Shown here piece after piece: positions 53,496 through 61,987 of a stretch of 64,000 nucleotides of DNA. The stretch is from Sphingomonas_D zeicaulis (GTDB lineage Bacteria; Pseudomonadota; Alphaproteobacteria; Sphingomonadales; Sphingomonadaceae): positions 186,001-250,000 of the forward strand of contig NZ_JBNPXQ010000008.1 of assembly GCF_050433225.1 (NCBI RefSeq). Direction: 5' to 3'. Under the pieces are notes generated by a model, which was not told the origin of the DNA, searched no databases, and worked only from the letters and a program-made list of their open reading frames with translations. Position 1 is the first letter of the stretch, and each line of letters starts with the position of its first letter. The position numbers and the translations under genes were made by a program.

Positions 53496-53657
53496 GGTGG
53501 TGGCTTCCGGAAAGGGGGCGGGCGCCTATGGCATCGGGGGATGAGGGTGGCAAGGCTGTCTTATTACCGTCCTGAGGGGAGAGGGCTGAACTGTAGACCC
53601 CCAAACCGCTTCCCGCTAAAGCGCCCATCCATTCCTTCACCCCCGAAAGCAGATGCC

Positions 53658-55385
53658 TTGACCCTCTACCCCCGTTTCACCGCGCATATCGATGCCATCC
53701 TCGACACGCTCGCCGCCGAAGGCGCGATCCCGGCGGGGCTGGATCGACGCAATGTCACGGTGGAGCCGCCGCGCGACGTGGCGCATGGTGATCTGGCGAC
53801 CAATGTCGCGATGGTGCTGGCCAAGCCCGCGGGCATGAACCCGCGCGCGCTGGCGGGGCTGGTCGCGCCGCGGCTGGAGGCGCTGGACGAGGTCGTCTCG
53901 GTCGAGGTGGCGGGGCCGGGGTTCATCAACCTGCGGCTGACCGACACTGTGTGGCGCGCGCAGCTCGACGAGATCCTGACGGCGGGGGCCGATTATGGCC
54001 GCTCCACCGTGGGCGGCGGCACCACCGTCAATGTCGAATATGTCTCCGCCAATCCGACCGGACCGATGCATATGGGCCATTGCCGCGGCGCGGTGGTGGG
54101 CGACGCGCTGGCGGCGCTGCTTGAATATGCCGGCCACAAGGTGGTGCGCGAATATTATGTCAACGATGCCGGCGGCCAGGTCGACGTGCTCGCCCGCTCG
54201 GCGCATCTGCGCTACCTCGAGGCGCTGGGCGAGGCGATCGGCGAGATCCCGGAAGGGCTCTATCCGGGCGATTATCTGAAGCCGGTGGGCGCGGCGCTCG
54301 CTGCCGAGTTCGGCGATGCCTATGTCGGCAAACCCGAAAGCGAGTGGCTGGTGCTGTTCCGCACCCACGCGGTCGCCGCGATGATGGTGATGATCCGCAC
54401 CGATCTCGCGCTGCTCGGCATCCATCATGACCTGTTTTCGTCCGAGGCGGAGCTGCAGGCGGCGGGCAAGCCCGAGGCGGCCGAGGCGTGGCTGCGCGAA
54501 CGCGGCCTCGTCTATGACGGCGTGCTGGAGGCCCCCAAGGGCGAGACGCCTGAAGATTGGGAGCCGGTGGAACTGCCCTTGTTCCGCTCGACGCAGTTCG
54601 GCGACGACCAGGACCGGCCGATCAAGAAGTCCAACGGGCAGTGGACCTATTTCGGTGCCGACCTCGCCTATCATTTCCAGAAGGCGCAGTCGGCGGACGC
54701 GCTGATCGACATCTGGGGCGCCGACCATGCCGGCACCGTCAAGCGGATCAAGGCCGCAGTCGCCGCGCTGACCGAAGGCAAGACGGTGTTCGACGTCAAG
54801 CTGGTGCAGATGGTGCGCCTGCTGCGCAATGGCGAGCCGGTCAAAATGTCCAAGCGCGCCGGCAATTTCGTGACCTTGGCGGATGTGGTGGAAGAGGTCG
54901 GCAAGGATGTCGTGCGCTTCACCATGCTCACCCGCAAGGCCGATGCGCAGATGGATTTCGACTTCGCCAAGGTGGTCGAGGCGTCGAAGGACAATCCGGT
55001 CTATTACGTCCAATATGCCCATGCCCGCGTGCGGCGGATGAACCGCAAGCGCGTGGAGGATGGCATCGCCGATGCCGCGATCGACCTGTCGCTGCTCGAT
55101 GCGGAGGAACTGGCGCTGGTCAAGCTGGCCGCGCAATTCCCGCGCACCGTCGAAGGTGCGGCCGCGGCGCGCGAGCCGCACCGCATCGCCTTCTACCTCT
55201 ATGACCTCGCGGCAGCCTTCCACTCCGCCTACAATGCCGGCAATGATCGGCCGGAACGCCGCTTCCTGCGGCCGGATGATGCGGCGATCACCGCTGCCCG
55301 GCTGGCGCTGGCCAACGGGATCGGGCAGGTTGTCCGCAACGGCCTCGCGGTGATGGGCGTCGAGGCGGTCGAGGAGATGGGATGA
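53658..55385 (+). CDS. argS: Arginyl-tRNA synthetase
   Basis: Class I synthetase, 575 residues from a TTG start ((M)TLYPRFTAHIDAIL). The frame is open far upstream, antisense to the Hsp70 gene, but that part is not credible. The HIGH motif is HMGH in SANPTGPMHMGHCRGAVVGD, and the KMSKS motif is VKMSKRAGNFV. The C-terminal DALR anticodon domain includes NPVYYVQYAHARVRRM. It overlaps the SPOR gene as ATGA. Confidence 0.96.
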   Translation: MTLYPRFTAHIDAILDTLAAEGAIPAGLDRRNVTVEPPRDVAHGDLATNVAMVLAKPAGMNPRALAGLVAPRLEALDEVVSVEVAGPGFINLRLTDTVWRAQLDEILTAGADYGRSTVGGGTTVNVEYVSANPTGPMHMGHCRGAVVGDALAALLEYAGHKVVREYYVNDAGGQVDVLARSAHLRYLEALGEAIGEIPEGLYPGDYLKPVGAALAAEFGDAYVGKPESEWLVLFRTHAVAAMMVMIRTDLALLGIHHDLFSSEAELQAAGKPEAAEAWLRERGLVYDGVLEAPKGETPEDWEPVELPLFRSTQFGDDQDRPIKKSNGQWTYFGADLAYHFQKAQSADALIDIWGADHAGTVKRIKAAVAALTEGKTVFDVKLVQMVRLLRNGEPVKMSKRAGNFVTLADVVEEVGKDVVRFTMLTRKADAQMDFDFAKVVEASKDNPVYYVQYAHARVRRMNRKRVEDGIADAAIDLSLLDAEELALVKLAAQFPRTVEGAAAAREPHRIAFYLYDLAAAFHSAYNAGNDRPERRFLRPDDAAITAARLALANGIGQVVRNGLAVMGVEAVEEMG

Positions 55386-56140
55386 CGGAGCGTCAGGGCG
55401 GTAGGCTGATACTGGGCGAGGAAGACCGGCTGCCCTGGCTGGAGCCGGTGGCACCGGCCGAGGAAGATCCGGTCTCGCCGGTCAGCCTGGTCGCCTTCGT
55501 CGTCGCCGGCCTGGCGCTGATCGCCTTGGTCGTCGGCGGGATCTGGTGGTACATGAACCGCTCCGAACCTGGTGGAGACGGCACGCTGATCGCGGCACCG
55601 CCCGGTCCTTACAAGGTCAAGCCTGACTCCCCCGGCGGGATGGAAGTGGAAGGGCAGGGCGATGCCGTGCCCGCCGCGACCGAGGGTATCGATCCCGAAG
55701 GCCGGCTCGATATGGACGCCGTGCCAGAAACCCCCGTCGCCGTGCCCGCGCCTACGCCAACGCCCACTCCGGTGCCGACCGCGACGCCCAAGCCGAAGCC
55801 CGGTGGCGTCACGACGCAGGTGCCGGATTCGAGCGGCCGCCTGACCGCCCCCGAACCGCTGCGCCACGCCGCCAAGCCGCGCGCGCCGGGTTCGGCGAGC
55901 GGCGGTTCGCTGATCCAGCTCGGCGCGTTCGGCTCTGCGGCGGAAGCCAATTCGGCCTGGACGCGCATCTCCAAGCGTTTCGCGTGGATCGCCCCGCTCA
56001 ACAAGCAGGTCGTCGCCGTCGAGGTCGATGGCCGCACGCTGCACCGCCTGCGCGTCGCCGCGGCCTCGCACGCCGATGCGGTGGCCGCGTGCAAGCGGCT
56101 GAAGGTGGCCGGGCAGGACTGTCTGATCGCGGTGCAGTGA
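55382..56140 (+). CDS. SPOR domain-containing membrane protein
   Basis: Protein of 252 residues. A cytoplasmic N-terminus (GRLILGEEDRLPWLEP) precedes one membrane helix (about 38-60, LVAFVVAGLALIALVVGGIW). A Pro/Thr-rich spacer (PAPTPTPTPVPTATPKPKPG) leads to a C-terminal SPOR domain (GSLIQLGAFGSAAEANSAWT and HRLRVAAASHADAVAACKRL). SPOR domains bind denuded septal peptidoglycan, so a division role is likely. It is translationally coupled to argS. Confidence 0.9.
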   Translation: MTERQGGRLILGEEDRLPWLEPVAPAEEDPVSPVSLVAFVVAGLALIALVVGGIWWYMNRSEPGGDGTLIAAPPGPYKVKPDSPGGMEVEGQGDAVPAATEGIDPEGRLDMDAVPETPVAVPAPTPTPTPVPTATPKPKPGGVTTQVPDSSGRLTAPEPLRHAAKPRAPGSASGGSLIQLGAFGSAAEANSAWTRISKRFAWIAPLNKQVVAVEVDGRTLHRLRVAAASHADAVAACKRLKVAGQDCLIAVQ

Positions 56141-56149
56141 CGCGCTTTC

Positions 56150-56256
56150 AAGACCCTCTCTCCTCGGGGCGAGGGTTGGGTGAGGGCGAGATCGAGCCTG
56201 TCGCGATCTCGAGAATGCTCAGCATTCCAGAACGGACCTGACAACGCTCTGCGCCT
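56150..56256. repeat. Second-family intergenic repeat (inverted copy)
   Basis: CCCTCTCTCCTCGGGGCGAG with GGTTGGGTGAGGG (about 56153-56186), then GAATGCTCAGCATTCC (about 56214-56229) and a tail GACAACGCTCTGCGCC. The same two modules recur in opposite order near 60917-61035. The rest of the 240-bp gap shows no gene. Confidence 0.6.
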
Positions 56257-56380
56257 TTCGAGACTTCTTCTAACCGTGGCCGACTTCCCGGATTGGCGAA
56301 GGAGTAGTGCACCTCAGCTTGGCCCCGGCCAAGACAAGCTATATTCCAAACCCTTGTTCCCCGATCGATACTCCGCACCC

Positions 56381-57385
56381 ATGACCAGGATCGAACCAGA
56401 CAGAACCCGCCTCGACGACATGTGGAACGTCGCCGCGATCGCCGGTGAGCTTCACGCCGTGCGCGAGGATTGGCGGACGCGGCATCGGCGGCAGGGCGAT
56501 GCCGGCTTTCCCTCGCGGCGCAAGCTCGAGGCGATCATGGCCGATCTCTCCGGCGCGCTGTTTCCATTGCGGCTCGGCTCGGGCACGGTGCGGCCGCATA
56601 ACGAATGCGACTATGTGCTCGAAACGCTCGACCGTGCGCTCGGTCGGCTGCGGGAAGAGGTGCGCTTCGAACTCGCGCATCGTGATGGCGCTGTCGATGT
56701 CGACGATCGCGCGGGTGAGATCGTCGGCACGTTCGCGCGGCGGTTGCCCGAAATCCGTCGGCTGCTCGATCGTGATGTCGAGGCGGCCTATGCCGGAGAT
56801 CCGGCGGCGCGCAGCGTCGACGAGGTGGTGCTGTGCTATCCCGGCATCGCCGCGATCCTCCATCATCGCCTCGCGCACGAACTCCATCGGCTTGGCGCCG
56901 TTCTGGTCGCGAGGATCATCGCCGAGATCGCGCATTCGGCAACCGCGATCGAGATTCATCCCGGCGCCAGCATCGGCCACAGCTTCTTTATCGATCATGG
57001 CAGCGGCGTGGTGATCGGCGAGACCGCGGTGGTCGGCGATCGGGTGCGGATCTACCAGGCGGTCACGCTGGGCGCGCGCAGCTTTCCCAAGGAGGATGAT
57101 GGCACGCTGGTGAAGGGCATCGCCCGTCACCCGGTCGTCGAGGATGATGTGGTGATCTATGCCGGTGCCACCATCCTCGGCCGCGTCACGATCGGCGCCG
57201 GCTCGGTCATCGGCGGCAATGTCTGGCTGACCGAAAGCGTGTGCCCAGGCAGCATCATTCACCAGGCCTACGCCGAGCAGGAAAAGACGGTGGTGCGCAA
57301 AGGGCGCTGTCCGGACGCGCTGCCGGCCGGGCATGTCGTTGCCGGGGAATCGGCGCGCGCGCCGGAGGTTGCGGTCGAGGACTGA
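56381..57385 (+). CDS. epsC: Serine O-acetyltransferase (EpsC type)
   Basis: Left-handed beta-helix acetyltransferase making O-acetylserine for cysteine synthesis, 334 residues. The hexapeptide-repeat domain is at about residues 185-300: EIHPGASIGHSFFIDHGSGV, VIGETAVVGDRVRIYQAVTL and ATILGRVTIGAGSVIGGNVW. The N-terminal helical domain is longer than that of CysE and is the EpsC/SATase form. The start is the ATG giving MTRIEPD; the frame is open upstream into repeat DNA. Confidence 0.92.
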   Translation: MTRIEPDRTRLDDMWNVAAIAGELHAVREDWRTRHRRQGDAGFPSRRKLEAIMADLSGALFPLRLGSGTVRPHNECDYVLETLDRALGRLREEVRFELAHRDGAVDVDDRAGEIVGTFARRLPEIRRLLDRDVEAAYAGDPAARSVDEVVLCYPGIAAILHHRLAHELHRLGAVLVARIIAEIAHSATAIEIHPGASIGHSFFIDHGSGVVIGETAVVGDRVRIYQAVTLGARSFPKEDDGTLVKGIARHPVVEDDVVIYAGATILGRVTIGAGSVIGGNVWLTESVCPGSIIHQAYAEQEKTVVRKGRCPDALPAGHVVAGESARAPEVAVED

Positions 57386-57395
57386 GGCAGCAGGC

Positions 57396-57563
57396 CTAGT
57401 TGAGCTTGCCGAGCAGTTCAACCAGTTCGGGCGGCAGCCGTTCGGTGCCGCCGCGATAGGCGGAACGCAGGGCGCGGCCCACCCCCTCATGCGGCGAGGG
57501 GGCGACAATCACCATGCGCTCCGAAGGGCGGTCTGGTTGGCAATTGGGCACTTGCTGCTTCAT
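57396..57563 (-). CDS. Small NepR-like protein (putative anti-sigma factor)
   Basis: Protein of 55 residues from an ATG; a GTG 13 codons earlier (57602) is the alternative. The C-terminal half GVGRALRSAYRGGTERLPPE then LVELLGKLN resembles the core of NepR proteins (LR-x-x-Y...E-x-x-P-x-x-L-x-x-LL-x-x-L), the anti-sigma factors of the alphaproteobacterial general stress response. NepR is normally next to phyR and ecfG, neither of which is here. The identification is by pattern only. It is convergent with epsC and divergent from glnE. Confidence 0.55.
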   Translation of the reverse strand: MKQQVPNCQPDRPSERMVIVAPSPHEGVGRALRSAYRGGTERLPPELVELLGKLN

Positions 57564-57665
57564 ATTGCTGTTAACGCTGATCCAGCCAACAAGTTGCTTC
57601 ACATTAACTGGTCTGAATCAAAGCCGGCCTTGTCCCCATTGTGCTGCCGCGGCTAGACCGCGCGC

Positions 57666-60332
57666 ATGTCGACTGTCGAAGCTCTGGCGCGCGCCGAGGC
57701 GCATTCGCCCTTCCTCCGCCGGCTGATGGTGCTGCACCCTCCGGTCGTTACGCTGCTCGAAGCCGGTCGGATCGACGATGCGCTCGCCGCTGCCCGCACC
57801 GCTGCCGAGGGGGCTGCCACGGTGGCGCAGGCGATGCGGATCGAGCGGCAGGGCGTGGCGCTCTCGCTGGCGATCGCCGACCTCGCCGGCGTGCATGACC
57901 TGACCGCCACCGTCACCCGCCTCTCCGACTTCGCCGACCGCGCGCTCGACATCGCCATCGCCGCCGCGATCCGCGAGCGCACGCCCGACGCCGAGCCGCA
58001 GGGCTTCGCCGTGATCGCGCTCGGCAAGCATGGCAGCCGCGAGCTGAATTATTCGTCGGATATCGATCCGATCCTGATCTTCGATCCCGAGACATTGCCG
58101 CGCCGCGGCCGTGAGGAGCCGGTGGAAGCGGCCGTCCGCATCGGCAGGCGGGTCATCGAATTGCTCCAGACCCGCGATGGCGACGGCTATGTCTTCCGCG
58201 TCGACCTGCGGCTGCGCCCGACGCCGGAGGCGACGCCGATCGCGCTGCCGGTGGAGGCGGCGATCGGCTATTATGAATCGAGCGCGGTCGCGTGGGAGCG
58301 GGCGGCCTTCATCCGCGCCCGCGCCGCCGCCGGCGATCGTGCGCTGGGCGCGTCCTTCCTGTCCGCGATCCGCCCGTTCGTGTGGCGCCGCGCGCTCGAC
58401 TTCGGCGCGGTGGGGGAGATAAGGGCGATGTCCCACCGGATCCGCGACCATCACAGCAAGGGCCAGGTCTTCGGCCCCGGTTACGACCTCAAGCGTGGCC
58501 GCGGCGGCATTCGCGAGGTGGAATTCTTCGCGCAGATCCACCAGCTCATCCACGGCGGGCGCGATCCCGCGCTGCGCGTGCCGGCCACGCTCGATGCGCT
58601 GGCGGCGCTGGCGGCAGCGGATCGGATCGATGGCGAAGAGGCGGCGGCGCTGGCCACCGCCTATCGCCTCTATCGCGATGTCGAGCACCGGCTGCAGATG
58701 GTCGACGACCGGCAGACCCACACCTTGCCGCGCGATCCCCAGGCGATGGAAGCCGTCGCCGCGCTCGACGGCAAGGGCGACGCCGCGGCGCTGGTCGAGC
58801 GGCTGCGGCCGCATGTGACGCGGGTCGGCGCAATCTACGACGCGCTGGAGGATGAGGATGCCGGCGAACTGCCGCAGGACCCCGCACGGCTCGGTGAGAC
58901 GCTGACCGAGGCGGGCTTTTCCGATTGCACGCCAGTCGTGGCGCGCATCGAGCGCTGGCGTTCGGGCACGTTGCGTACGCTGCGCAGCCCTGCCGCGCGC
59001 GAGGCGCTGGAAGCGGTGCTGCCCGGGCTTGTCCAGGCGCTGGGCAGGGCACCCGATCCGGCGGCGGCGTTCAACCGGCTCGACGATATCGTCGAGAAGC
59101 TGCCGAGCGCGATCAACCTGTTCCGCCTGCTCGAAGCGCGGCCCGGACTGGCGGTGCAACTGGGCGCCATCCTCAGCCACGCGCCCGCGCTGGCGCAGGA
59201 TCTCGCGCGCCGCCCCGAACTGCTCGACGGGCTGATAGACGCCAGCGCGCTCGACCTGCCGGGGCCGGTGACGGAACTTGTTGCCGCCTTCCGCAACGGC
59301 GAGCGCGACGAGGATTATGAGGCACTGCTCGATCGCGTTCGGCGGCAGGTGAGCGAGCGTCGCTTCGCGCTGGGCGTGCAACTCGTCACCGGCGCGCAGG
59401 ACGCGCTGGAGGTGGCGCGCGGCTATGCGCGCGTGGCAGAAGCGGCGCTGGTCGTGCTGGCCACGGCTGCGACCGCTACCTTCGCCGAAGCGCATGGTCG
59501 CGTGCCCGGCAGCGAATTCGCGGTGCTGGCGCTGGGGCGGCTGGGCGGCGGCGTGCTCACCCACGCGTCCGATCTCGACCTGATCTACCTCCACACCGGG
59601 CTCGACCTCAAGGATTCGGACGGGCGCAAGCCGCTGGGGCCGTTCCATTACTACAACCGGCTGGCGCAGCGGATCAGCGCCGCGCTCTCGGTGCCGACCG
59701 CCTCGGGCCCGCTCTATGAGATTGACACGCGGCTGCGCCCCTCGGGCACGCAGGGGCCGCTATGCGTCTCGCTCGACGCGTTCGAGCGCTACCAGCGGGA
59801 AAATGCATGGACGTGGGAGCATATGGCGCTGTGCCGGGCGCGGCCGGTCTTTGGATCGGATGCGGCGCAGGGCGAGATCGCGGCGATCGTGCGGCGGCAG
59901 CTTGAAGCGCCGCGCGATGCCGAGAAACTGCTGGCGGACGCGCGCAAGATGCGGGCGGATATCGCGAAGCACAAACCGCCCGCCGGGCCCATGGACGTCA
60001 AGCTCATCGACGGCGGGCTGGTCGATCTGGAATTCTGCCTCCACGTGCTGCAATTGCGCCACCGCACCGGGTTCGATCCCGATCTCGGCCGCGCGGTGCG
60101 GCTGCTGGTGGGGGAGGGGCTGTTGCCGCTGGCGGTGATCGGCGCGCATGACATCCTCGCGCGGCTGCTGATCACGCTCCGACTGGTCGCCCCTGGCGGC
60201 GGCCAGCCCCCCGACACCGCGCGCGCGCTGGTGGTGGGCGCATGCCGGGCGGAAAGCTGGGAGGCACTTCTGGACGATTATGCAGCGGCGCGAAAGACGA
60301 TTTCGGAATGCTGGCGGGAGATTTCGGGATAA
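57666..60332 (+). CDS. glnE: Bifunctional glutamine-synthetase adenylyltransferase/deadenylylase
   Basis: Nitrogen-control enzyme of 888 residues, slightly shorter than E. coli GlnE (946). Two nucleotidyltransferase domains are visible. The N-terminal one has GSRELNYSSDIDPILIFDPE with the D-x-D pair, and the C-terminal one LGRLGGGVLTHASDLDLIYL. Between them lie helical domains (GRGGIREVEFFAQIHQLIHG and a second VDLEFCLHVLQLRHRTG). It adenylylates or deadenylylates glutamine synthetase in response to PII and glutamine. Confidence 0.96.
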   Translation: MSTVEALARAEAHSPFLRRLMVLHPPVVTLLEAGRIDDALAAARTAAEGAATVAQAMRIERQGVALSLAIADLAGVHDLTATVTRLSDFADRALDIAIAAAIRERTPDAEPQGFAVIALGKHGSRELNYSSDIDPILIFDPETLPRRGREEPVEAAVRIGRRVIELLQTRDGDGYVFRVDLRLRPTPEATPIALPVEAAIGYYESSAVAWERAAFIRARAAAGDRALGASFLSAIRPFVWRRALDFGAVGEIRAMSHRIRDHHSKGQVFGPGYDLKRGRGGIREVEFFAQIHQLIHGGRDPALRVPATLDALAALAAADRIDGEEAAALATAYRLYRDVEHRLQMVDDRQTHTLPRDPQAMEAVAALDGKGDAAALVERLRPHVTRVGAIYDALEDEDAGELPQDPARLGETLTEAGFSDCTPVVARIERWRSGTLRTLRSPAAREALEAVLPGLVQALGRAPDPAAAFNRLDDIVEKLPSAINLFRLLEARPGLAVQLGAILSHAPALAQDLARRPELLDGLIDASALDLPGPVTELVAAFRNGERDEDYEALLDRVRRQVSERRFALGVQLVTGAQDALEVARGYARVAEAALVVLATAATATFAEAHGRVPGSEFAVLALGRLGGGVLTHASDLDLIYLHTGLDLKDSDGRKPLGPFHYYNRLAQRISAALSVPTASGPLYEIDTRLRPSGTQGPLCVSLDAFERYQRENAWTWEHMALCRARPVFGSDAAQGEIAAIVRRQLEAPRDAEKLLADARKMRADIAKHKPPAGPMDVKLIDGGLVDLEFCLHVLQLRHRTGFDPDLGRAVRLLVGEGLLPLAVIGAHDILARLLITLRLVAPGGGQPPDTARALVVGACRAESWEALLDDYAAARKTISECWREISG

Positions 60333-60424
60333 CCCCCCTCCCCCTTGCGGGGGGGCTGTCAGACGACAGCGCACGCCCCCGGACATGCCCTCCCCCGACC
60401 CCTCCCGCTCCGCGGAAGGGGAGA
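60333..60424. repeat. GC-rich intergenic palindromes between glnE and bcp
   Basis: CCCCCCTCCCCCTTGCGGGG continuing GGG (about 60333-60355) can fold into a hairpin. A second dyad, CCCCTCCCGCTCCGCGGAAG with GGGAG, lies at about 60399-60422. No U-tract follows, so a terminator role is unclear. Confidence 0.5.
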
Positions 60425-60442
60425 ATAGAAGAAGGAGATTTT

Positions 60443-60904
60443 ATGCTTAACGAAGGCGATAGCGCCCCCAACGCGACCCTGTTGATGGCCGACGGCACCG
60501 AAAAGCCCCTTTCTGCCTGGGCCGGCAAGCCGCTGGTGCTCTACTTCTACCCCAAGGACGACACCCCCGGTTGCACCACCGAGGCAAAGGATTTCAGCGC
60601 GCTGGCGGACGATTTCGCGGCGGCGGGCGTCGCGGTGATCGGCGTGTCCAAGGATACCTCGGCGAAGCACCAGAAGTTCGCCGCGAAGCACGGGCTGACC
60701 ATCGACCTCGCCACCGACGCCGATGACAGCGTGTGTGAAGCGTTCGGCACCTGGGTCGAAAAGTCGCTCTACGGCCGGAAATATATGGGCATCGACCGCG
60801 CGACCTTCCTGATCGACGCGGACGGCAAGATCGCTCGGATCTGGCGCAAGGTGAAGGTGGCAGGCCACGCGGCGCAGGTGCTGGAGGCCGCGAAGGGGTT
60901 GTGA
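60443..60904 (+). CDS. bcp: Thioredoxin-dependent peroxiredoxin (BCP/PrxQ)
   Basis: Peroxidase of 153 residues reducing hydroperoxides. The peroxidatic Cys is in YPKDDTPGCTTEAKDFSAL. The resolving Cys five residues on, present in E. coli BCP, is replaced by Lys, so this is a 1-Cys type or uses the Cys in DDSVCEAFG. GAAGGAG precedes the ATG. The C-terminal segment RATFLIDADGKIARIWRKVK is typical of the family. Confidence 0.94.
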   Translation: MLNEGDSAPNATLLMADGTEKPLSAWAGKPLVLYFYPKDDTPGCTTEAKDFSALADDFAAAGVAVIGVSKDTSAKHQKFAAKHGLTIDLATDADDSVCEAFGTWVEKSLYGRKYMGIDRATFLIDADGKIARIWRKVKVAGHAAQVLEAAKGL

Positions 60905-60916
60905 GGGGGGTGCTGC

Positions 60917-61075
60917 ACGACTCCCTCTCCCCTCGGGGGAGAGGGTTGGGGAGAGAGGTAGTCGCGCCGGGCATACAGCGCTGTCAGACCCGGCACCGGA
61001 ATGCTGCGCATTCCGCAGATCGTGCGTTGCCCGATCTGCCCCTCTCCCGGCCTCTCCCCGGAGGGAAGAGGGGTG
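60917..61075. repeat. Second-family composite intergenic repeat
   Basis: CTCCCTCTCCCCTCGGGGGA with GAGGGTTGGGGAGAGAGG (60920-60957), then GCGCTGTCAGACCCGGCACC, GGAATGCTGCGCATTCC (about 61000-61016), and a closing CCCCTCTCCCGGCCTCTCCC with GGAGGGAAGAGGGG (about 61039-61073). It shares modules with 56150-56256 in inverted order. Confidence 0.65.
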
Positions 61076-61082
61076 GTTTTGC

Positions 61083-61901
61083 ATGACCCTCGCCACCGCC
61101 TGCCGCGCCGTCCTTACCGCGCCGGACCCGCGCACCAAGGTCATGCGCGCCCGCCGCACCGCGCGAGATTGGCGCCTCGGCAAGCTCGAACACGCCTTCG
61201 ACACCGCGATGCCCGATGCTCCGGCACGGCCGTCGCGGCCCGAACTGCTGCCGCCATCGCGCATGCCCAAGCGCGGCAAGGCGGGCTCGCTGCGTAATCG
61301 CATCGCGCTGCTCCACGCGCTGGCGCATATCGAATTTTCAGCGATCGACCTCGCCTTCGATCTCGTCGGCCGTTTCGGTGGACAATTCCCGCGCGGCTTC
61401 GCGGATGACTGGCTGCGGGTGGGGGCGGATGAGGCGATGCATTTCGCGCTGCTCGACCGGCGGCTGCGGCAGCTGGGCAGTCATTACGGCGCGCTTCCTG
61501 CACATGATGGGCTGTGGGAGGCGGCGGAGGTGACCCGCCACGATGCGCTCGCACGCCTTGCCGTCGTGCCGATGGTACTGGAGGCACGCGGGCTCGACGT
61601 CACCCCCGCCACAGCGGACCGGCTCACCGCGCTTGGCGACGGCCAGAGCGCGCGCATCCTGCAAAGAATATTCAACGACGAAATTCGGCATGTGCGCGCC
61701 GGCACAGCATGGTTCCTGCGTGCATGCGAATCATCCGGATTCGCGCCTCACGCACATTGGCGTTTGTTAATCGCGCGCAATTTTCGCGGTGCGCTTAAGC
61801 CGCCCTTTAACGACTCAGCGCGTGCGGCAGCCGGTTTGACGCGCGATTTTTACGGCATGCTTGATCCGCACGATGCGGCACCGCAAACAACCAGCGTCTG
61901 A
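61083..61901 (+). CDS. DUF455 family ferritin-like protein
   Basis: Protein of 272 residues with the four-helix ferritin-like fold of DUF455. Candidate di-iron ligands are in LLHALAHIEFSAIDLAFDL, VGADEAMHFALLDRRLRQLG, VPMVLEARGLDVTP and IFNDEIRHVRAGTAWF, which together give the E...E-x-x-H and E...E-x-x-H pattern. A basic N-terminus (RARRTARDWRLGKLEH) precedes it. Its biochemical role is unknown. Confidence 0.88.
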   Translation: MTLATACRAVLTAPDPRTKVMRARRTARDWRLGKLEHAFDTAMPDAPARPSRPELLPPSRMPKRGKAGSLRNRIALLHALAHIEFSAIDLAFDLVGRFGGQFPRGFADDWLRVGADEAMHFALLDRRLRQLGSHYGALPAHDGLWEAAEVTRHDALARLAVVPMVLEARGLDVTPATADRLTALGDGQSARILQRIFNDEIRHVRAGTAWFLRACESSGFAPHAHWRLLIARNFRGALKPPFNDSARAAAGLTRDFYGMLDPHDAAPQTTSV

Positions 61902-61987
61902 TGCGGTTGGGGCAAAATCCGCAAGGGATGGGGTTTTAAGAGCGGTGCCGATCCCCGTCGGCGCCGTATATGGTCGCCGGGGATTTG

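Noticed and set aside
52998..53657. Upstream extension of argS by 220 codons
   Set aside because: It runs antisense to the Hsp70-like gene and has no synthetase sequence; the TTG at 53658 gives the normal N-terminus.
53637..55454. Minus-strand frame of about 600 codons opposite argS
   Set aside because: Antisense shadow; argS has HIGH and KMSKS motifs.
57618..59648. Minus-strand frame of about 680 codons opposite glnE
   Set aside because: Antisense shadow without domains.
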